A stretch of DNA of 64,000 nt from Sporosarcina sp. 6E9 (lineage in GTDB: Bacteria; Bacillota; Bacilli; Bacillales_A; Planococcaceae): contig NZ_JAGEMN010000001.1 of NCBI RefSeq assembly GCF_017921835.1, positions 365,874-429,873 on the forward strand. Reading direction: 5' to 3'. Position 1 is the stretch's first letter, and each line of letters opens with the position of its first letter. Made by a program: the position numbers and the translations under genes. This document shows, piece after piece, positions 53,185 to 61,108 of the stretch. Under the pieces are notes generated by a model. It did no database searches. It was not told the origin of the DNA and saw nothing but the letters and a program-made list of their open reading frames with translations.

Positions 53185-53811
53185 GTGGATTATCTAACAT
53201 TAGCCATTGCGACTGGACGTACGTCAAAACAGGCAATGAATCTACTCGAAAAAGCAGGACTGAACTTTCCGGATTATCATAATAAAAGTCGGAAACTAGT
53301 CATGTACGATGAAACAGAAACAGTAAAGCTCATCTTTGTGAAAACAGCTGATTTAACTACATACGTAGAAAAAGGTGCAGCGGATATTGGGGTCATTGGG
53401 AAAGACACAATTATGGAAGTACAACCTGATGTCTATGAACTAGTGGATCTGAACCTCGGGAAATGTCAAGTCGTTGTTGCTGGTTTTCCTACTCAAAAGC
53501 TGCAGAATGGTGCGCCTTTAACTGTGGCAACAAAGTATCCTATCATTACAAAAGCATTTTTCGATAGAAAAGGAATTCGTGTTGAAACGATAAAGTTGAA
53601 CGGTTCCATCGAATTGGCACCGCTTATTGGTTTATCCGAAGTGATTGTCGACATTGTTGAAACAGGAACGACGTTGAAAGAAAACGGACTTGTCGTGTTG
53701 GATAAAATCGTCGATATTAGTGCGAGACTCATTGTGAATAAAGCGAGTTTCGCTACAAAAACGAACCAAATTGAACGGTTTATAACGAAGGTAAAAGTAG
53801 TATTGGAGTGA
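53185..53811 (+). CDS. hisG: ATP phosphoribosyltransferase catalytic subunit, short form
   Basis: A 208-residue HisG of the short class, lacking the C-terminal regulatory domain and so depending on HisZ for control. It joins ATP and PRPP as the first step of histidine synthesis. LTLAIATGRTSKQAMNLLEKAG and the PRPP-site signature ADIVETGTTLKENGL-like VDIVETGTTLKENG are present. The GTG start follows the hisZ stop without a gap; hisD begins 4 bases after its stop. Confidence 0.95.
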   Translation: MDYLTLAIATGRTSKQAMNLLEKAGLNFPDYHNKSRKLVMYDETETVKLIFVKTADLTTYVEKGAADIGVIGKDTIMEVQPDVYELVDLNLGKCQVVVAGFPTQKLQNGAPLTVATKYPIITKAFFDRKGIRVETIKLNGSIELAPLIGLSEVIVDIVETGTTLKENGLVVLDKIVDISARLIVNKASFATKTNQIERFITKVKVVLE

Positions 53812-53814
53812 TGG

Positions 53815-55098
53815 TTGTTGAAAATACTTACTGGCGAACAATATGAGATTGAATTAAATAAGAGCGATACAACAATCGGTAGTCATGAAGATTTAGATCG
53901 AACTGTGCTGAAAATTATCGAACAGGTTCGAGAAAGAGGTGACGAAGCGCTTATCGAATACACGGCTCAATTTGACAAGGTGGAGCTGGATAATTTACTC
54001 GTCTCCCAAGAGGAATTCATTGAGGCGAGAGCGTTAGTCAGTGATGAATTTATAGTCGCAATCAAGAAAGCCCATGAAAATATTAGCGCTTTTCATGAGG
54101 AGCAAACTGAAAAATCTTGGTTTACAACGAAAGCGAGTGGTATATTTCTAGGACAAAAAATAACACCTCTCGCTCGTGTAGGAATCTATGTCCCTGGTGG
54201 AAAGGCAACGTATCCTTCAACGGTTTTGATGAATGCGATCCCTGCAAAAATAGCCGGCGTAAAAAACATTGCGATTACAACGCCAGCGGGGCAAGACGGA
54301 AAGATCAATCCGCATGTTCTAGTTGCCGCCGCTGAAGTCGGGATTGAAACGATTTATAAAGTTGGTGGTGCACAAGCCGTTGCGGCATTGGCATATGGAA
54401 CGGAGACGGTACAAAAAGTTGCGAAGATTGTTGGCCCTGGAAATGCGTATGTTGCACGTGCGAAAAAGTGGGTGTTCGGTGATGTCGCGATTGATATGAT
54501 TGCAGGTCCTAGTGAAATTTGTGTTGTCGCCGATGAAACCGCAGTACCCAGATACGTGGCAGCGGATTTATTGTCACAAGCGGAGCATGATGAACAAGCG
54601 ACAGCGGTTTGTATCACGACAAGTCAATCTTTTGCGGAGGAATTAAGTGAAGAAGTAAAGAAACAAACGGCTTTATCAGAACGGAAGTCTATTATTGAAA
54701 AATCGATTGAAGATAATGGACGGATTGTACGCGTCGATTCATTAAATGAAGCATTTGAATTGGTTAATATACTTGCCCCGGAACATTTACAGCTAATGGT
54801 TGAAAATCCGATGGAACAAATGCAATTTATCGATAATGCGGGTGCGATTTTCTTAGGGAACCACTCACCAGAAGCCTTGGGTGATTATATAGCAGGTCCA
54901 AATCACACATTACCGACTAGTGGCACATCAACATTTTCCTCGCCGCTTGGTGTGTATGACTTCATTAAACGATCAAGTATCATTCATTATTCCGAGGAAG
55001 CATTACGGGATGTTTCGGATGATATCATTACTTTGGCAAATGCAGAAGGGTTATCGGCCCATGCAAATTCAATTGCGATTCGAAAGGCGGACAAATAA
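53815..55098 (+). CDS. hisD: Histidinol dehydrogenase
   Basis: A 427-residue zinc enzyme for the last two oxidations of histidine synthesis. VPGGKATYPSTVLMNAIPAK, the family signature near GPSEICVVADE and LLSQAEHDEQA, and the zinc-ligand region GPNHTLPTSGTS are present. The start is TTG with GGAGTGATGG upstream. hisB starts one base after its stop. Confidence 0.96.
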   Translation: MLKILTGEQYEIELNKSDTTIGSHEDLDRTVLKIIEQVRERGDEALIEYTAQFDKVELDNLLVSQEEFIEARALVSDEFIVAIKKAHENISAFHEEQTEKSWFTTKASGIFLGQKITPLARVGIYVPGGKATYPSTVLMNAIPAKIAGVKNIAITTPAGQDGKINPHVLVAAAEVGIETIYKVGGAQAVAALAYGTETVQKVAKIVGPGNAYVARAKKWVFGDVAIDMIAGPSEICVVADETAVPRYVAADLLSQAEHDEQATAVCITTSQSFAEELSEEVKKQTALSERKSIIEKSIEDNGRIVRVDSLNEAFELVNILAPEHLQLMVENPMEQMQFIDNAGAIFLGNHSPEALGDYIAGPNHTLPTSGTSTFSSPLGVYDFIKRSSIIHYSEEALRDVSDDIITLANAEGLSAHANSIAIRKADK

Positions 55099-55099
55099 T

Positions 55100-55684
55100 A
55101 TGCGTAGTTCATCAATTTCAAGAGCAACTGCTGAAACATCAATTTCATTAGATTTTGCGATTGATGGTAGTGGAGAAACAGATATTCAAACAGGTGTTGG
55201 TTTTTTTGATCATATGCTGACTTTATTTACGAAGCATGGTTTATTCGATTTGAAAGTTGCGTGTGATGGGGATATTGAGGTTGACCAACATCACACGGTT
55301 GAAGATATTGGAATCGTATTGGGACAAGCATTCTATAAGAGCATTGGAACGAAAGAAGGCATTGACAGATATGCGACTGTGTCGATTCCGATGGATGAGG
55401 CTTTGTCGACTGTGTCGATTGATATAAGTGGGCGTCCGTTTTTCGTTTATCATGTCGAAGGATTGAAAGACAAAGTGGGGCAGTTCGATACAGAACTAGT
55501 CGAAGAGTTTTTCCAGGCATTTGTGAGCAACGCAAAAGTGACGTTACATATCAATTTGCAGTATGGGAAAAACACGCACCATATTATTGAATCGATATTT
55601 AAAGCGTTTGGAAGGGCTTTAAGCGCAGCTAGTAAGATTAATCCAGATGTTAAAGGGGTTCCTTCGACAAAGGGATTACTTTAA
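55100..55684 (+). CDS. hisB: Imidazoleglycerol-phosphate dehydratase
   Basis: A 194-residue monofunctional HisB. The manganese-binding His motifs FFDHMLTLFTKHG, DQHHTVEDIGI and KNTHHIIESIFKAFGRAL are present, and no phosphatase domain is fused. The start at 55100 follows the hisD stop directly; a longer upstream frame overlaps hisD and is not used. It is the last gene before a 161-base gap in which hisH would be expected. Confidence 0.95.
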   Translation: MRSSSISRATAETSISLDFAIDGSGETDIQTGVGFFDHMLTLFTKHGLFDLKVACDGDIEVDQHHTVEDIGIVLGQAFYKSIGTKEGIDRYATVSIPMDEALSTVSIDISGRPFFVYHVEGLKDKVGQFDTELVEEFFQAFVSNAKVTLHINLQYGKNTHHIIESIFKAFGRALSAASKINPDVKGVPSTKGLL

Positions 55685-55845
55685 AGAGACATTGTGGATT
55701 TCCGTTGCGGGTGGACAGACATTTTCCAGGAAATTATGCTAGTTGTCTACGGGTGAATAGTAGTCCCGACTTGCAAGCTGCTTGATTAGTATTTTTCAAA
55801 TCTAAACTACTTTATTATTATTAATCCGAAAGAAGGCGATGGTAC
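55685..55845. repeat. Spacer with decayed repeats at the expected hisH position
   Basis: Between hisB and hisA, where related operons carry hisH (about 600 bases), there are only 161 bases. GGATTTCCGTTGCGGGTGGA at about 55695 resembles the left end of the GC-rich element at 23813, and CGGGTGAATAGTAGTCCCGA followed by CTTGCAAG at about 55750-55780 resembles the GTGCAAG-type repeats. No amidotransferase remnant is visible. Confidence 0.6.
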
Positions 55846-56568
55846 GTGATTCTGTTTCCTGCAATTGATATAAGAAATGGCAAGTGTGTTCGACTGATAC
55901 AAGGTGATTATGATCAAGAAATTATATACGGTGATTCGCCGACTGACATGGCATTGCTATGGGAAAAACAAGGGGCGGAATACATACATATCGTTGACCT
56001 TGATGGTGCAAAAACGGGCGATTCCTCAAATCGTCTTGCAATACAAGCGATAGCAAAAGCAGTTTCAATTCCTATTCAAGTGGGTGGCGGAATTCGCTCC
56101 ATGGAGATTATTGATGAACATATTGAGAATGGTGTCAGTAGAATTATAATTGGGACGGCTGCCATCACAAATCGCCCTTTTTTGGAAGAAGCAGTTGGAA
56201 AATATGGCGACAAAATCGCTGTTTCAATCGATGCGCGTAACGGAATGGTCGCTACAGATGGTTGGACTGAAACGAGCAATACACTAGCCACTGACTTAAT
56301 AAAAGAGTTAGCAGAAATCGGTGTAAAAACAGTCGTTTACACAGATATTTTAAAAGATGGCATGATGCAAGGACCAAATTTTCAGGAATTAAAAGAAATA
56401 AATGATGCATCCTCAATCGATATTATCGCTTCAGGTGGTGTTACCACTCAAAATGATTTTGAACTGTTAAAAGAAATGAATCTTTACGGAGCTATAATGG
56501 GAAAAGCACTTTATGAAGGCACTGTAACGTTAGACGAGCTTCTGGGAGGAGACAAGAATGGCGAGTAA
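55846..56568 (+). CDS. hisA: ProFAR isomerase
   Basis: A 240-residue (beta-alpha)8 barrel isomerase. The N-terminal catalytic Asp is in FPAIDIRNGKCVRL, and phosphate-binding loops include VGGGIRSME and ASGGVTTQND. It supplies PRFAR to HisF. The start is GTG with GAAGG upstream. Its last ten bases overlap hisF. Confidence 0.95.
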   Translation: MILFPAIDIRNGKCVRLIQGDYDQEIIYGDSPTDMALLWEKQGAEYIHIVDLDGAKTGDSSNRLAIQAIAKAVSIPIQVGGGIRSMEIIDEHIENGVSRIIIGTAAITNRPFLEEAVGKYGDKIAVSIDARNGMVATDGWTETSNTLATDLIKELAEIGVKTVVYTDILKDGMMQGPNFQELKEINDASSIDIIASGGVTTQNDFELLKEMNLYGAIMGKALYEGTVTLDELLGGDKNGE

Positions 56569-57331
56569 ACGTATTATTCCATGTTTAGATGTTGATAAAG
56601 GTAAAGTCGTAAAAGGACGGAAGTTTGAAAACATTCAAGAAGTCGCTGATCCAATTGATTTGGCAAGAAAATATGTGGCAGACGGTGCAGATGAACTTGT
56701 TTTTTATGATATTACAGCATCAACGGATAATCGGCCTTTATTTTTAGATACGATTGCGACTATCGCGAAAGAAGTTCCCATTCCATTTATCGTCGGCGGC
56801 GGTATTCGAACGCTTGAAGATATACAACACTTATTGGACGTTGGAACGGATAAAGTATCGATTAATAGTTCTGCACTAGATAATCCTCAATTTATAAAAG
56901 ATGCTGCTAACAAGTTTGGCTCTGAACGCGTTATCTTATCGATGGATGTGAAAAAGGTCGGACCTTCGAAATGGTCCGTCTTTAGTAAAGGCGGACGGGT
57001 AGATACAGGCCTAGATGCTATTGAGTGGGCCGTTCAAGGTGAAGAGTTAGGTGCAGGTGAACTAGTTATTAACAGTATCGACGGAGACGGCGAGAAGGAA
57101 GGCTATGACCTAGAACTGAATCGAACCATCGCTCAAGCGGTAAAGATTCCCATTATAGCAAGTGGCGGAGCAGGGAAGATGGAAGACTTTGAGAAAGTCT
57201 TAACAGAAGGAAAATCCGATGCGGCGTTGGCAGCCTCTGTTTTTCACTATAATGAAATCAATATCCGAACACTAAAAGACTTTTTGAAAACTAATGAGTT
57301 AGGACTGATGGACAATGACGATAGAAATTGA
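56558..57331 (+). CDS. hisF: Imidazole glycerol phosphate synthase, cyclase subunit
   Basis: A 257-residue (beta-alpha)8 barrel cyclase. [16 protein letters not shown] carries the first catalytic Asp, and [10 protein letters not shown] and [11 protein letters not shown] are the phosphate loops. It normally receives ammonia from the HisH glutaminase, whose gene is missing from this operon. GGGAGGAG precedes the ATG, and both ends overlap neighbouring genes. Confidence 0.95.
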   Translation: MASKRIIPCLDVDKGKVVKGRKFENIQEVADPIDLARKYVADGADELVFYDITASTDNRPLFLDTIATIAKEVPIPFIVGGGIRTLEDIQHLLDVGTDKVSINSSALDNPQFIKDAANKFGSERVILSMDVKKVGPSKWSVFSKGGRVDTGLDAIEWAVQGEELGAGELVINSIDGDGEKEGYDLELNRTIAQAVKIPIIASGGAGKMEDFEKVLTEGKSDAALAASVFHYNEINIRTLKDFLKTNELGLMDNDDRN

Positions 57332-57938
57332 ATCTGTTTCATTCGATGAAAAAGGGCTCATTCCCACCATCGTACAAGATAGCCAAACCGGAAAGGTCTT
57401 AATGCTCGCCTATATGAATGAAGAAGCGTTAACGAAAACGATTGAAACAAAAGAAACGTGGTTCTTTAGTCGATCACGCCAAGAATTATGGCATAAAGGC
57501 GCAACTTCTGGTAACCGTCAAATTGTGAAGCAGCTTTCATTTGATTGCGATAGCGACGCCGTACTTGTTCAAGTCGAGCCGTTGGGGCCTGCTTGTCACA
57601 CTGGCAAGAAATCTTGTTTTTATAACACGAGTTTGGAGGTTGAACTATCAAACCGTGAAATCGTACACGAAGTCATCGCCGAAATTAAAAATCGCCGAGC
57701 GAATCCGATAGAAGAATCATACACATCCTATCTTTTCCGAGAAGGTATCGATAAAGTGCTCAAAAAAGTCGGCGAAGAATCAAGCGAGGTAATTATCGGT
57801 GCCAAAAATGAAGATAAAGCCGAGTTAACAAGTGAACTTGCTGACTTACTTTACCATTCGCTAGTGTTGATGGAGATTTCAGATGTTAGCCTATCCGATA
57901 TTAAAGAAGAATTATTGAAAAGAAGAGCTCAATCATAA
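57315..57938 (+). CDS. hisI: Bifunctional phosphoribosyl-AMP cyclohydrolase / -ATP pyrophosphatase
   Basis: A 207-residue HisIE fusion for steps two and three of histidine synthesis. The HisI part (about 1-115) has metal motifs [19 protein letters not shown] and KKSCFYN. The HisE part (about 120-207) has [17 protein letters not shown] and [13 protein letters not shown]. It overlaps the end of hisF by 17 bases and closes the operon, followed by a terminator. Confidence 0.95.
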   Translation: MTIEIESVSFDEKGLIPTIVQDSQTGKVLMLAYMNEEALTKTIETKETWFFSRSRQELWHKGATSGNRQIVKQLSFDCDSDAVLVQVEPLGPACHTGKKSCFYNTSLEVELSNREIVHEVIAEIKNRRANPIEESYTSYLFREGIDKVLKKVGEESSEVIIGAKNEDKAELTSELADLLYHSLVLMEISDVSLSDIKEELLKRRAQS

Positions 57939-57944
57939 TGCTAG

Positions 57945-57985
57945 CCACTTACAGTTAAAATGCTGTAAGTGGTTTATTTGTTTTA
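57945..57985 (+). terminator. Rho-independent terminator
   Basis: CCACTTACAG pairs perfectly with CTGTAAGTGG, followed by TTTATTTGTTTT. It ends the his operon. Confidence 0.8.
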
Positions 57986-58049
57986 TCGGCATATCATATA
58001 GTTGATAGGATATATGGTACAGTCTGAATTAAACAGGGGTGGTGAAAAA

Positions 58050-58595
58050 ATGGAAAAGGTTTACGAGACAAGACATGTATATATGGCAATTGCGATTGTC
58101 GTCCTGCTGATATCTCCTATACTCCTCTTGATAATACCATCGAATGTCGCAGACACCTTGTACTTTTCCCCTGACAATTGGGGTGTCATTGTACCGGGGA
58201 AGGGCTATGTCGCCTATATTATAGCTTTTTTATTTTTACTGTTAGCCCCGGCAACTCTTTTCTTTTTAGATATAAAAAGGATTTCAATTATTTTTAGCCT
58301 AATTTTTTTACTCACAAGTGGGGTTTTCTTTTATTATGCATCGTTAACCTATACAGCTTTATCAAATGATTCAATCTCATTCAGAACCCTTTTTTCCCAG
58401 GAGCAGCACATCTATCTTTGGGAAGAAATAGACAAAGCTTTTTACTATGATCGTCTACCTGGCGACGGATTTCCAGAATTTGTATTCATTTTTATTGATG
58501 GTAATCGTTTGAGATTAACCGAAAATGGCCATGTGAAAGAGCTAAGTGGCGGTATCCGGAGTATGGCGAATGTTGAATATATAGGTGTGGACTAA
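58050..58595 (+). CDS. Hypothetical membrane protein
   Basis: A 181-residue protein with three or four hydrophobic helices (about 12-30, 50-70, 73-92 and a short one near 93-105) and a C-terminal soluble domain with the look of a PH-like beta fold (SNDSISFRTLFSQEQHIYLW, then FIDGNRLRLTENG). The family is not recognised. AGGGGTGG precedes the ATG at 58050, which gives the sensible N-terminus. Confidence 0.7.
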   Translation: MEKVYETRHVYMAIAIVVLLISPILLLIIPSNVADTLYFSPDNWGVIVPGKGYVAYIIAFLFLLLAPATLFFLDIKRISIIFSLIFLLTSGVFFYYASLTYTALSNDSISFRTLFSQEQHIYLWEEIDKAFYYDRLPGDGFPEFVFIFIDGNRLRLTENGHVKELSGGIRSMANVEYIGVD

Positions 58596-58651
58596 GATGC
58601 ATCATGTATACTGAATCTAGTAATGGTTTTAGGCTAGAGGAGGTTATGGAC

Positions 58652-58816
58652 ATGGGGTCAAAATATCTAGATATTGGGCTAGCTTTGTTTATGGGGTATT
58701 TTGCATATAATCGCTATGAGAATGGACAATATGGATTTGCAATCTTGTTTGCGATTTTAGCTTTATTCAATTTGGTTATGGCAGTAATAAAACAAAAAAA
58801 TAAGGCTTCATCATAA
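58652..58816 (+). CDS. Small membrane protein
   Basis: A 54-residue protein with two hydrophobic stretches (about 6-19 and 27-46) and a Lys-rich end. GAGGAGG lies 8 bases before the ATG at 58652; the ATG at 58646 is too close. It may be co-transcribed with the membrane protein 56 bases upstream. The family is unknown. Confidence 0.65.
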   Translation: MGSKYLDIGLALFMGYFAYNRYENGQYGFAILFAILALFNLVMAVIKQKNKASS

Positions 58817-58818
58817 GC

Positions 58819-58868
58819 AAAATCTCAGGCGAAAAAACGACTACAACCGTTTCCTTGCCTGAGATTTT
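58819..58868. terminator. Bidirectional terminator
   Basis: AAAATCTCAGGC pairs perfectly with GCCTGAGATTTT across a 26-base loop. It lies between converging genes. Confidence 0.75.
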
Positions 58869-59245
58869 TAGTTAGCGTTCTTTTTTTTATTCAGTAAAAT
58901 GACAATAAATTGGACAATCAATGAAAGACCAAGTCCAAATGAAGTAATGATAAACAGCGATAGGACGCCAATTAAATCACCTTGTCCATTGGCATTCATA
59001 ATGAAGTTCCGAAACATTTCAATAAAAGCAATCAATAGAAATGAACTGAACATGTAAAAGGCGATTCTTAATTTGTAAAATAATATTGAAGCCATAATGA
59101 TTCCGATAATTAAGCCGAAAACAGAAAAAGCAACAAAATTTAATATTTCAATTGGTTGACCCAATACGTTTCGAATTCCGACGATTAAAAGAACAAAAGT
59201 CGACAAGCCAGCAACTACACCGATTTTACCGAAGTTATTTTCCAC
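58868..59245 (-). CDS. Hypothetical four-helix membrane protein
   Basis: A 125-residue integral membrane protein with four hydrophobic helices (about 8-27, 35-57, 60-82 and 92-118), very few charges in between, and a KKK-rich end. It resembles no family I can name. GGTGGG lies before the ATG on the minus strand. It is followed by the stress gene's terminator on the upstream side. Confidence 0.68.
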   Translation of the reverse strand: MENNFGKIGVVAGLSTFVLLIVGIRNVLGQPIEILNFVAFSVFGLIIGIIMASILFYKLRIAFYMFSSFLLIAFIEMFRNFIMNANGQGDLIGVLSLFIITSFGLGLSLIVQFIVILLNKKKNAN

Positions 59246-59329
59246 GATTCACACCCACCTTCTAGTCTATGATACCGAATTATTGAAGACATTTGTACAA
59301 TAATGTATGAAAAGCTCGTTAAAATGGCA

Positions 59330-59357
59330 AAACCCCCACTCGTTTAGGAGTGGGGGT
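59330..59357 (-). terminator. Terminator of the second general stress gene
   Basis: On the minus strand ACCCCCACTC pairs with GAGTGGGGGT and is followed by TTTG. It lies 17 bases after the stress gene. Confidence 0.75.
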
Positions 59358-59373
59358 AGTTATTTGTTGAAAT

Positions 59374-59691
59374 TTAGTCTTTTTTGGCAATAACAACAAG
59401 TTTTCCATGATCCAATTCTTTTTCAGCATCGTCGGCTTCTTCAGCAGTTAACCCTGCTGCTTCCATTTTAGAACGCAATTCATCGCCTCGAGAGGAAACT
59501 AAGTTTTTCATGCTATCCAGAAAACCTTGCTCCTTCATGCCAACTTCTTCGGTATCTAATGCATCGGAGATATTTTCTTCTCTTTCCTTATAATGCGCAA
59601 AGATATAAATGTCATCTCGAGAATAGCCTTGCATCTCCAATTTCTCGACTTCTTCTTTTGCTTGTACTGCATTTTCTACGATTGTTTTCAT
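59374..59691 (-). CDS. General stress protein, YflT/17M-like
   Basis: A 105-residue acidic soluble protein of the general stress protein 17M/YflT family: EEVEKLEMQGYSRDDIYIFAH is the family's N-terminal pattern, and EEADDAEKELDHGKLVVIA the C-terminal one. It matches the N-terminal domain of the protein at 403-1101. GGAGGG lies before the ATG. A sigma-B-like promoter lies 40-65 bases upstream and supports stress control. Function is unknown. Confidence 0.82.
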   Translation of the reverse strand: MKTIVENAVQAKEEVEKLEMQGYSRDDIYIFAHYKEREENISDALDTEEVGMKEQGFLDSMKNLVSSRGDELRSKMEAAGLTAEEADDAEKELDHGKLVVIAKKD

Positions 59692-59729
59692 AGTTTATAT
59701 TCCCTCCAAATTTATTTCTTACTTCTTGT

Positions 59730-59755
59730 ATACCTACATTTCCTTAGCTCTAAAC
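59730..59755 (-). promoter_or_regulatory. Candidate sigma-B promoter
   Basis: Reading the minus strand, GTTTAG (59750-59755) and AGGTAT (59730-59735) are 14 bases apart. Each differs from the sigma-B consensus at one position. It precedes a general-stress-family gene. Confidence 0.65.
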
Positions 59756-59927
59756 AAAACTTGTAAAAATTAATCGATAAATGAATCGGATTTCCTATAT
59801 TCGTGCAGTCGTCTCCTTAGTGTGTAGGATAAAAAATTATGACAGCATAATTAATAGAAGAATCCCATTGTTAAAGGAAAGTTTAACTTTAATCGCTCGC
59901 CGCTAATCAGATTATATGGAAAAGTCG

Positions 59928-59955
59928 TTGTATTTAAAAAGTTTAATAGTATAAT
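59928..59955 (+). promoter_or_regulatory. Sigma-A promoter of the TRAP-TAXI cluster
   Basis: TTGTAT (59928-59933) and a perfect TATAAT (59950-59955) are 16 bases apart. The leader to the TTG start at 60064 is about 100 bases. The rest of 59692-60063 shows no gene. Confidence 0.55.
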
Positions 59956-60063
59956 CTATAATAAGCTACTACCTTTCGGTGGGCACTAACAGTTGATTAG
60001 CATTATCTCCCAGAGTACAAGCTTACTAGGGTTGTAGGAAATATAATACGAGGGGGAATTTAG

Positions 60064-61068
60064 TTGAAACAGACGAAAATGCGTGCTTTATTATTTCTAG
60101 TCATTGGTTTACTTGTTATACTTTCAGCTTGTAGTGGCGGAGAAAAGAAAAATATTGCGATTGGGCCACCAGCGAGTGAAACGAATAACGTATCGAAACT
60201 AATCTTAAAAGCTTATGGAATTGAAGATGCCGACTACAATAAATTCCAAGAAGGATTTGGGGATGCGGCGGACGGTGTTCAAGATGGAAATATTGATGTT
60301 TCCATTGGGATTCTAGGATTGCCAGCAGGTAGTATCGAAAGTTTGCAAGCTTCTTCGAAAGATGTGAAAATGCTAAGTCTTTCTGATGAAGCAATAAAAT
60401 ATATTGAGGAAAACTCAGGGTATAGAAGATTGACGATTCCAAAGGATACGTATGATTTCTTGACTGAAGATGTTGAAACTGTAACCGCTTACGCAGTTTT
60501 AATGGGGAACACAGATACGATTGATGATGAGCTCGGATATCAGATGGCAAAAATTATGGTTGAAAATGCAAGTGAAAACACACATGATCAAGCAAAACAA
60601 ATGACGCTTGAAAATGCACTTCGCGGTGCTGAAGGCTTATTAATCCATCCAGGCGCTAAAAGATATTATGAAGAACAAGGACTAACTGTCGACAACGAAG
60701 TAGCGGAACTTACTGCAAAAGAAGGCGACCGGAAATCTGAATTTATTCTAGGGACAGGAAGCCAGGGCGGAACGTATTATCCGTTAGGCGGCGAAATGGC
60801 TAGCATTTGGAATAAACATATCGATGGCGTTAATGTAACGAATACAGAAACAGGTGCTTCAGTAGAAAACTTGGCAAGTATTCGTGATGGTCATATGGAC
60901 TTAGGAATGGCAGTTCACGTACCTGCTGGTCAAGCATTGAACGGCGAAGCGGATTTCAAGGACAATGAAGTGAAAAATGCAGCATTCATTGGACATATTT
61001 ATCCGGAGGTCATTCAAATTGTGACAAGAGAAAAAACTAAAATTACAAGCTTTGATGATTTGAAGTAA
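60064..61068 (+). CDS. TAXI-family TRAP solute receptor, circularly permuted
   Basis: A 334-residue lipoprotein (LSACSG, Cys23) that should bind a substrate outside the cell and feed the TRAP permease next door. The domain order is changed. Normal TAXI receptors begin with a segment like LGTGSQGGTYYPLGG and continue through YPEVIQIVTR and SFDDLKGK-IAIG to IHPGAKRYYEEQG. Here residues 29-223 are the usual C-terminal part (NIAIGPPASET to AKEGDR) and residues 224-334 are the usual N-terminal part, ending exactly at FDDLK. The gene is in frame throughout. The TTG start follows AGGGGG, and the permease starts 40 bases later. Confidence 0.88.
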   Translation: MKQTKMRALLFLVIGLLVILSACSGGEKKNIAIGPPASETNNVSKLILKAYGIEDADYNKFQEGFGDAADGVQDGNIDVSIGILGLPAGSIESLQASSKDVKMLSLSDEAIKYIEENSGYRRLTIPKDTYDFLTEDVETVTAYAVLMGNTDTIDDELGYQMAKIMVENASENTHDQAKQMTLENALRGAEGLLIHPGAKRYYEEQGLTVDNEVAELTAKEGDRKSEFILGTGSQGGTYYPLGGEMASIWNKHIDGVNVTNTETGASVENLASIRDGHMDLGMAVHVPAGQALNGEADFKDNEVKNAAFIGHIYPEVIQIVTREKTKITSFDDLK

Positions 61069-61108
61069 TTGCATCGATCAACATCTGAAATGAGAGGGGA
61101 TACGCGAC

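Noticed and set aside
54920..55099. Upstream extension of hisB
   Set aside because: It runs inside hisD in another frame. HisB homologues begin near MRSSSISRATAETS, at 55100.
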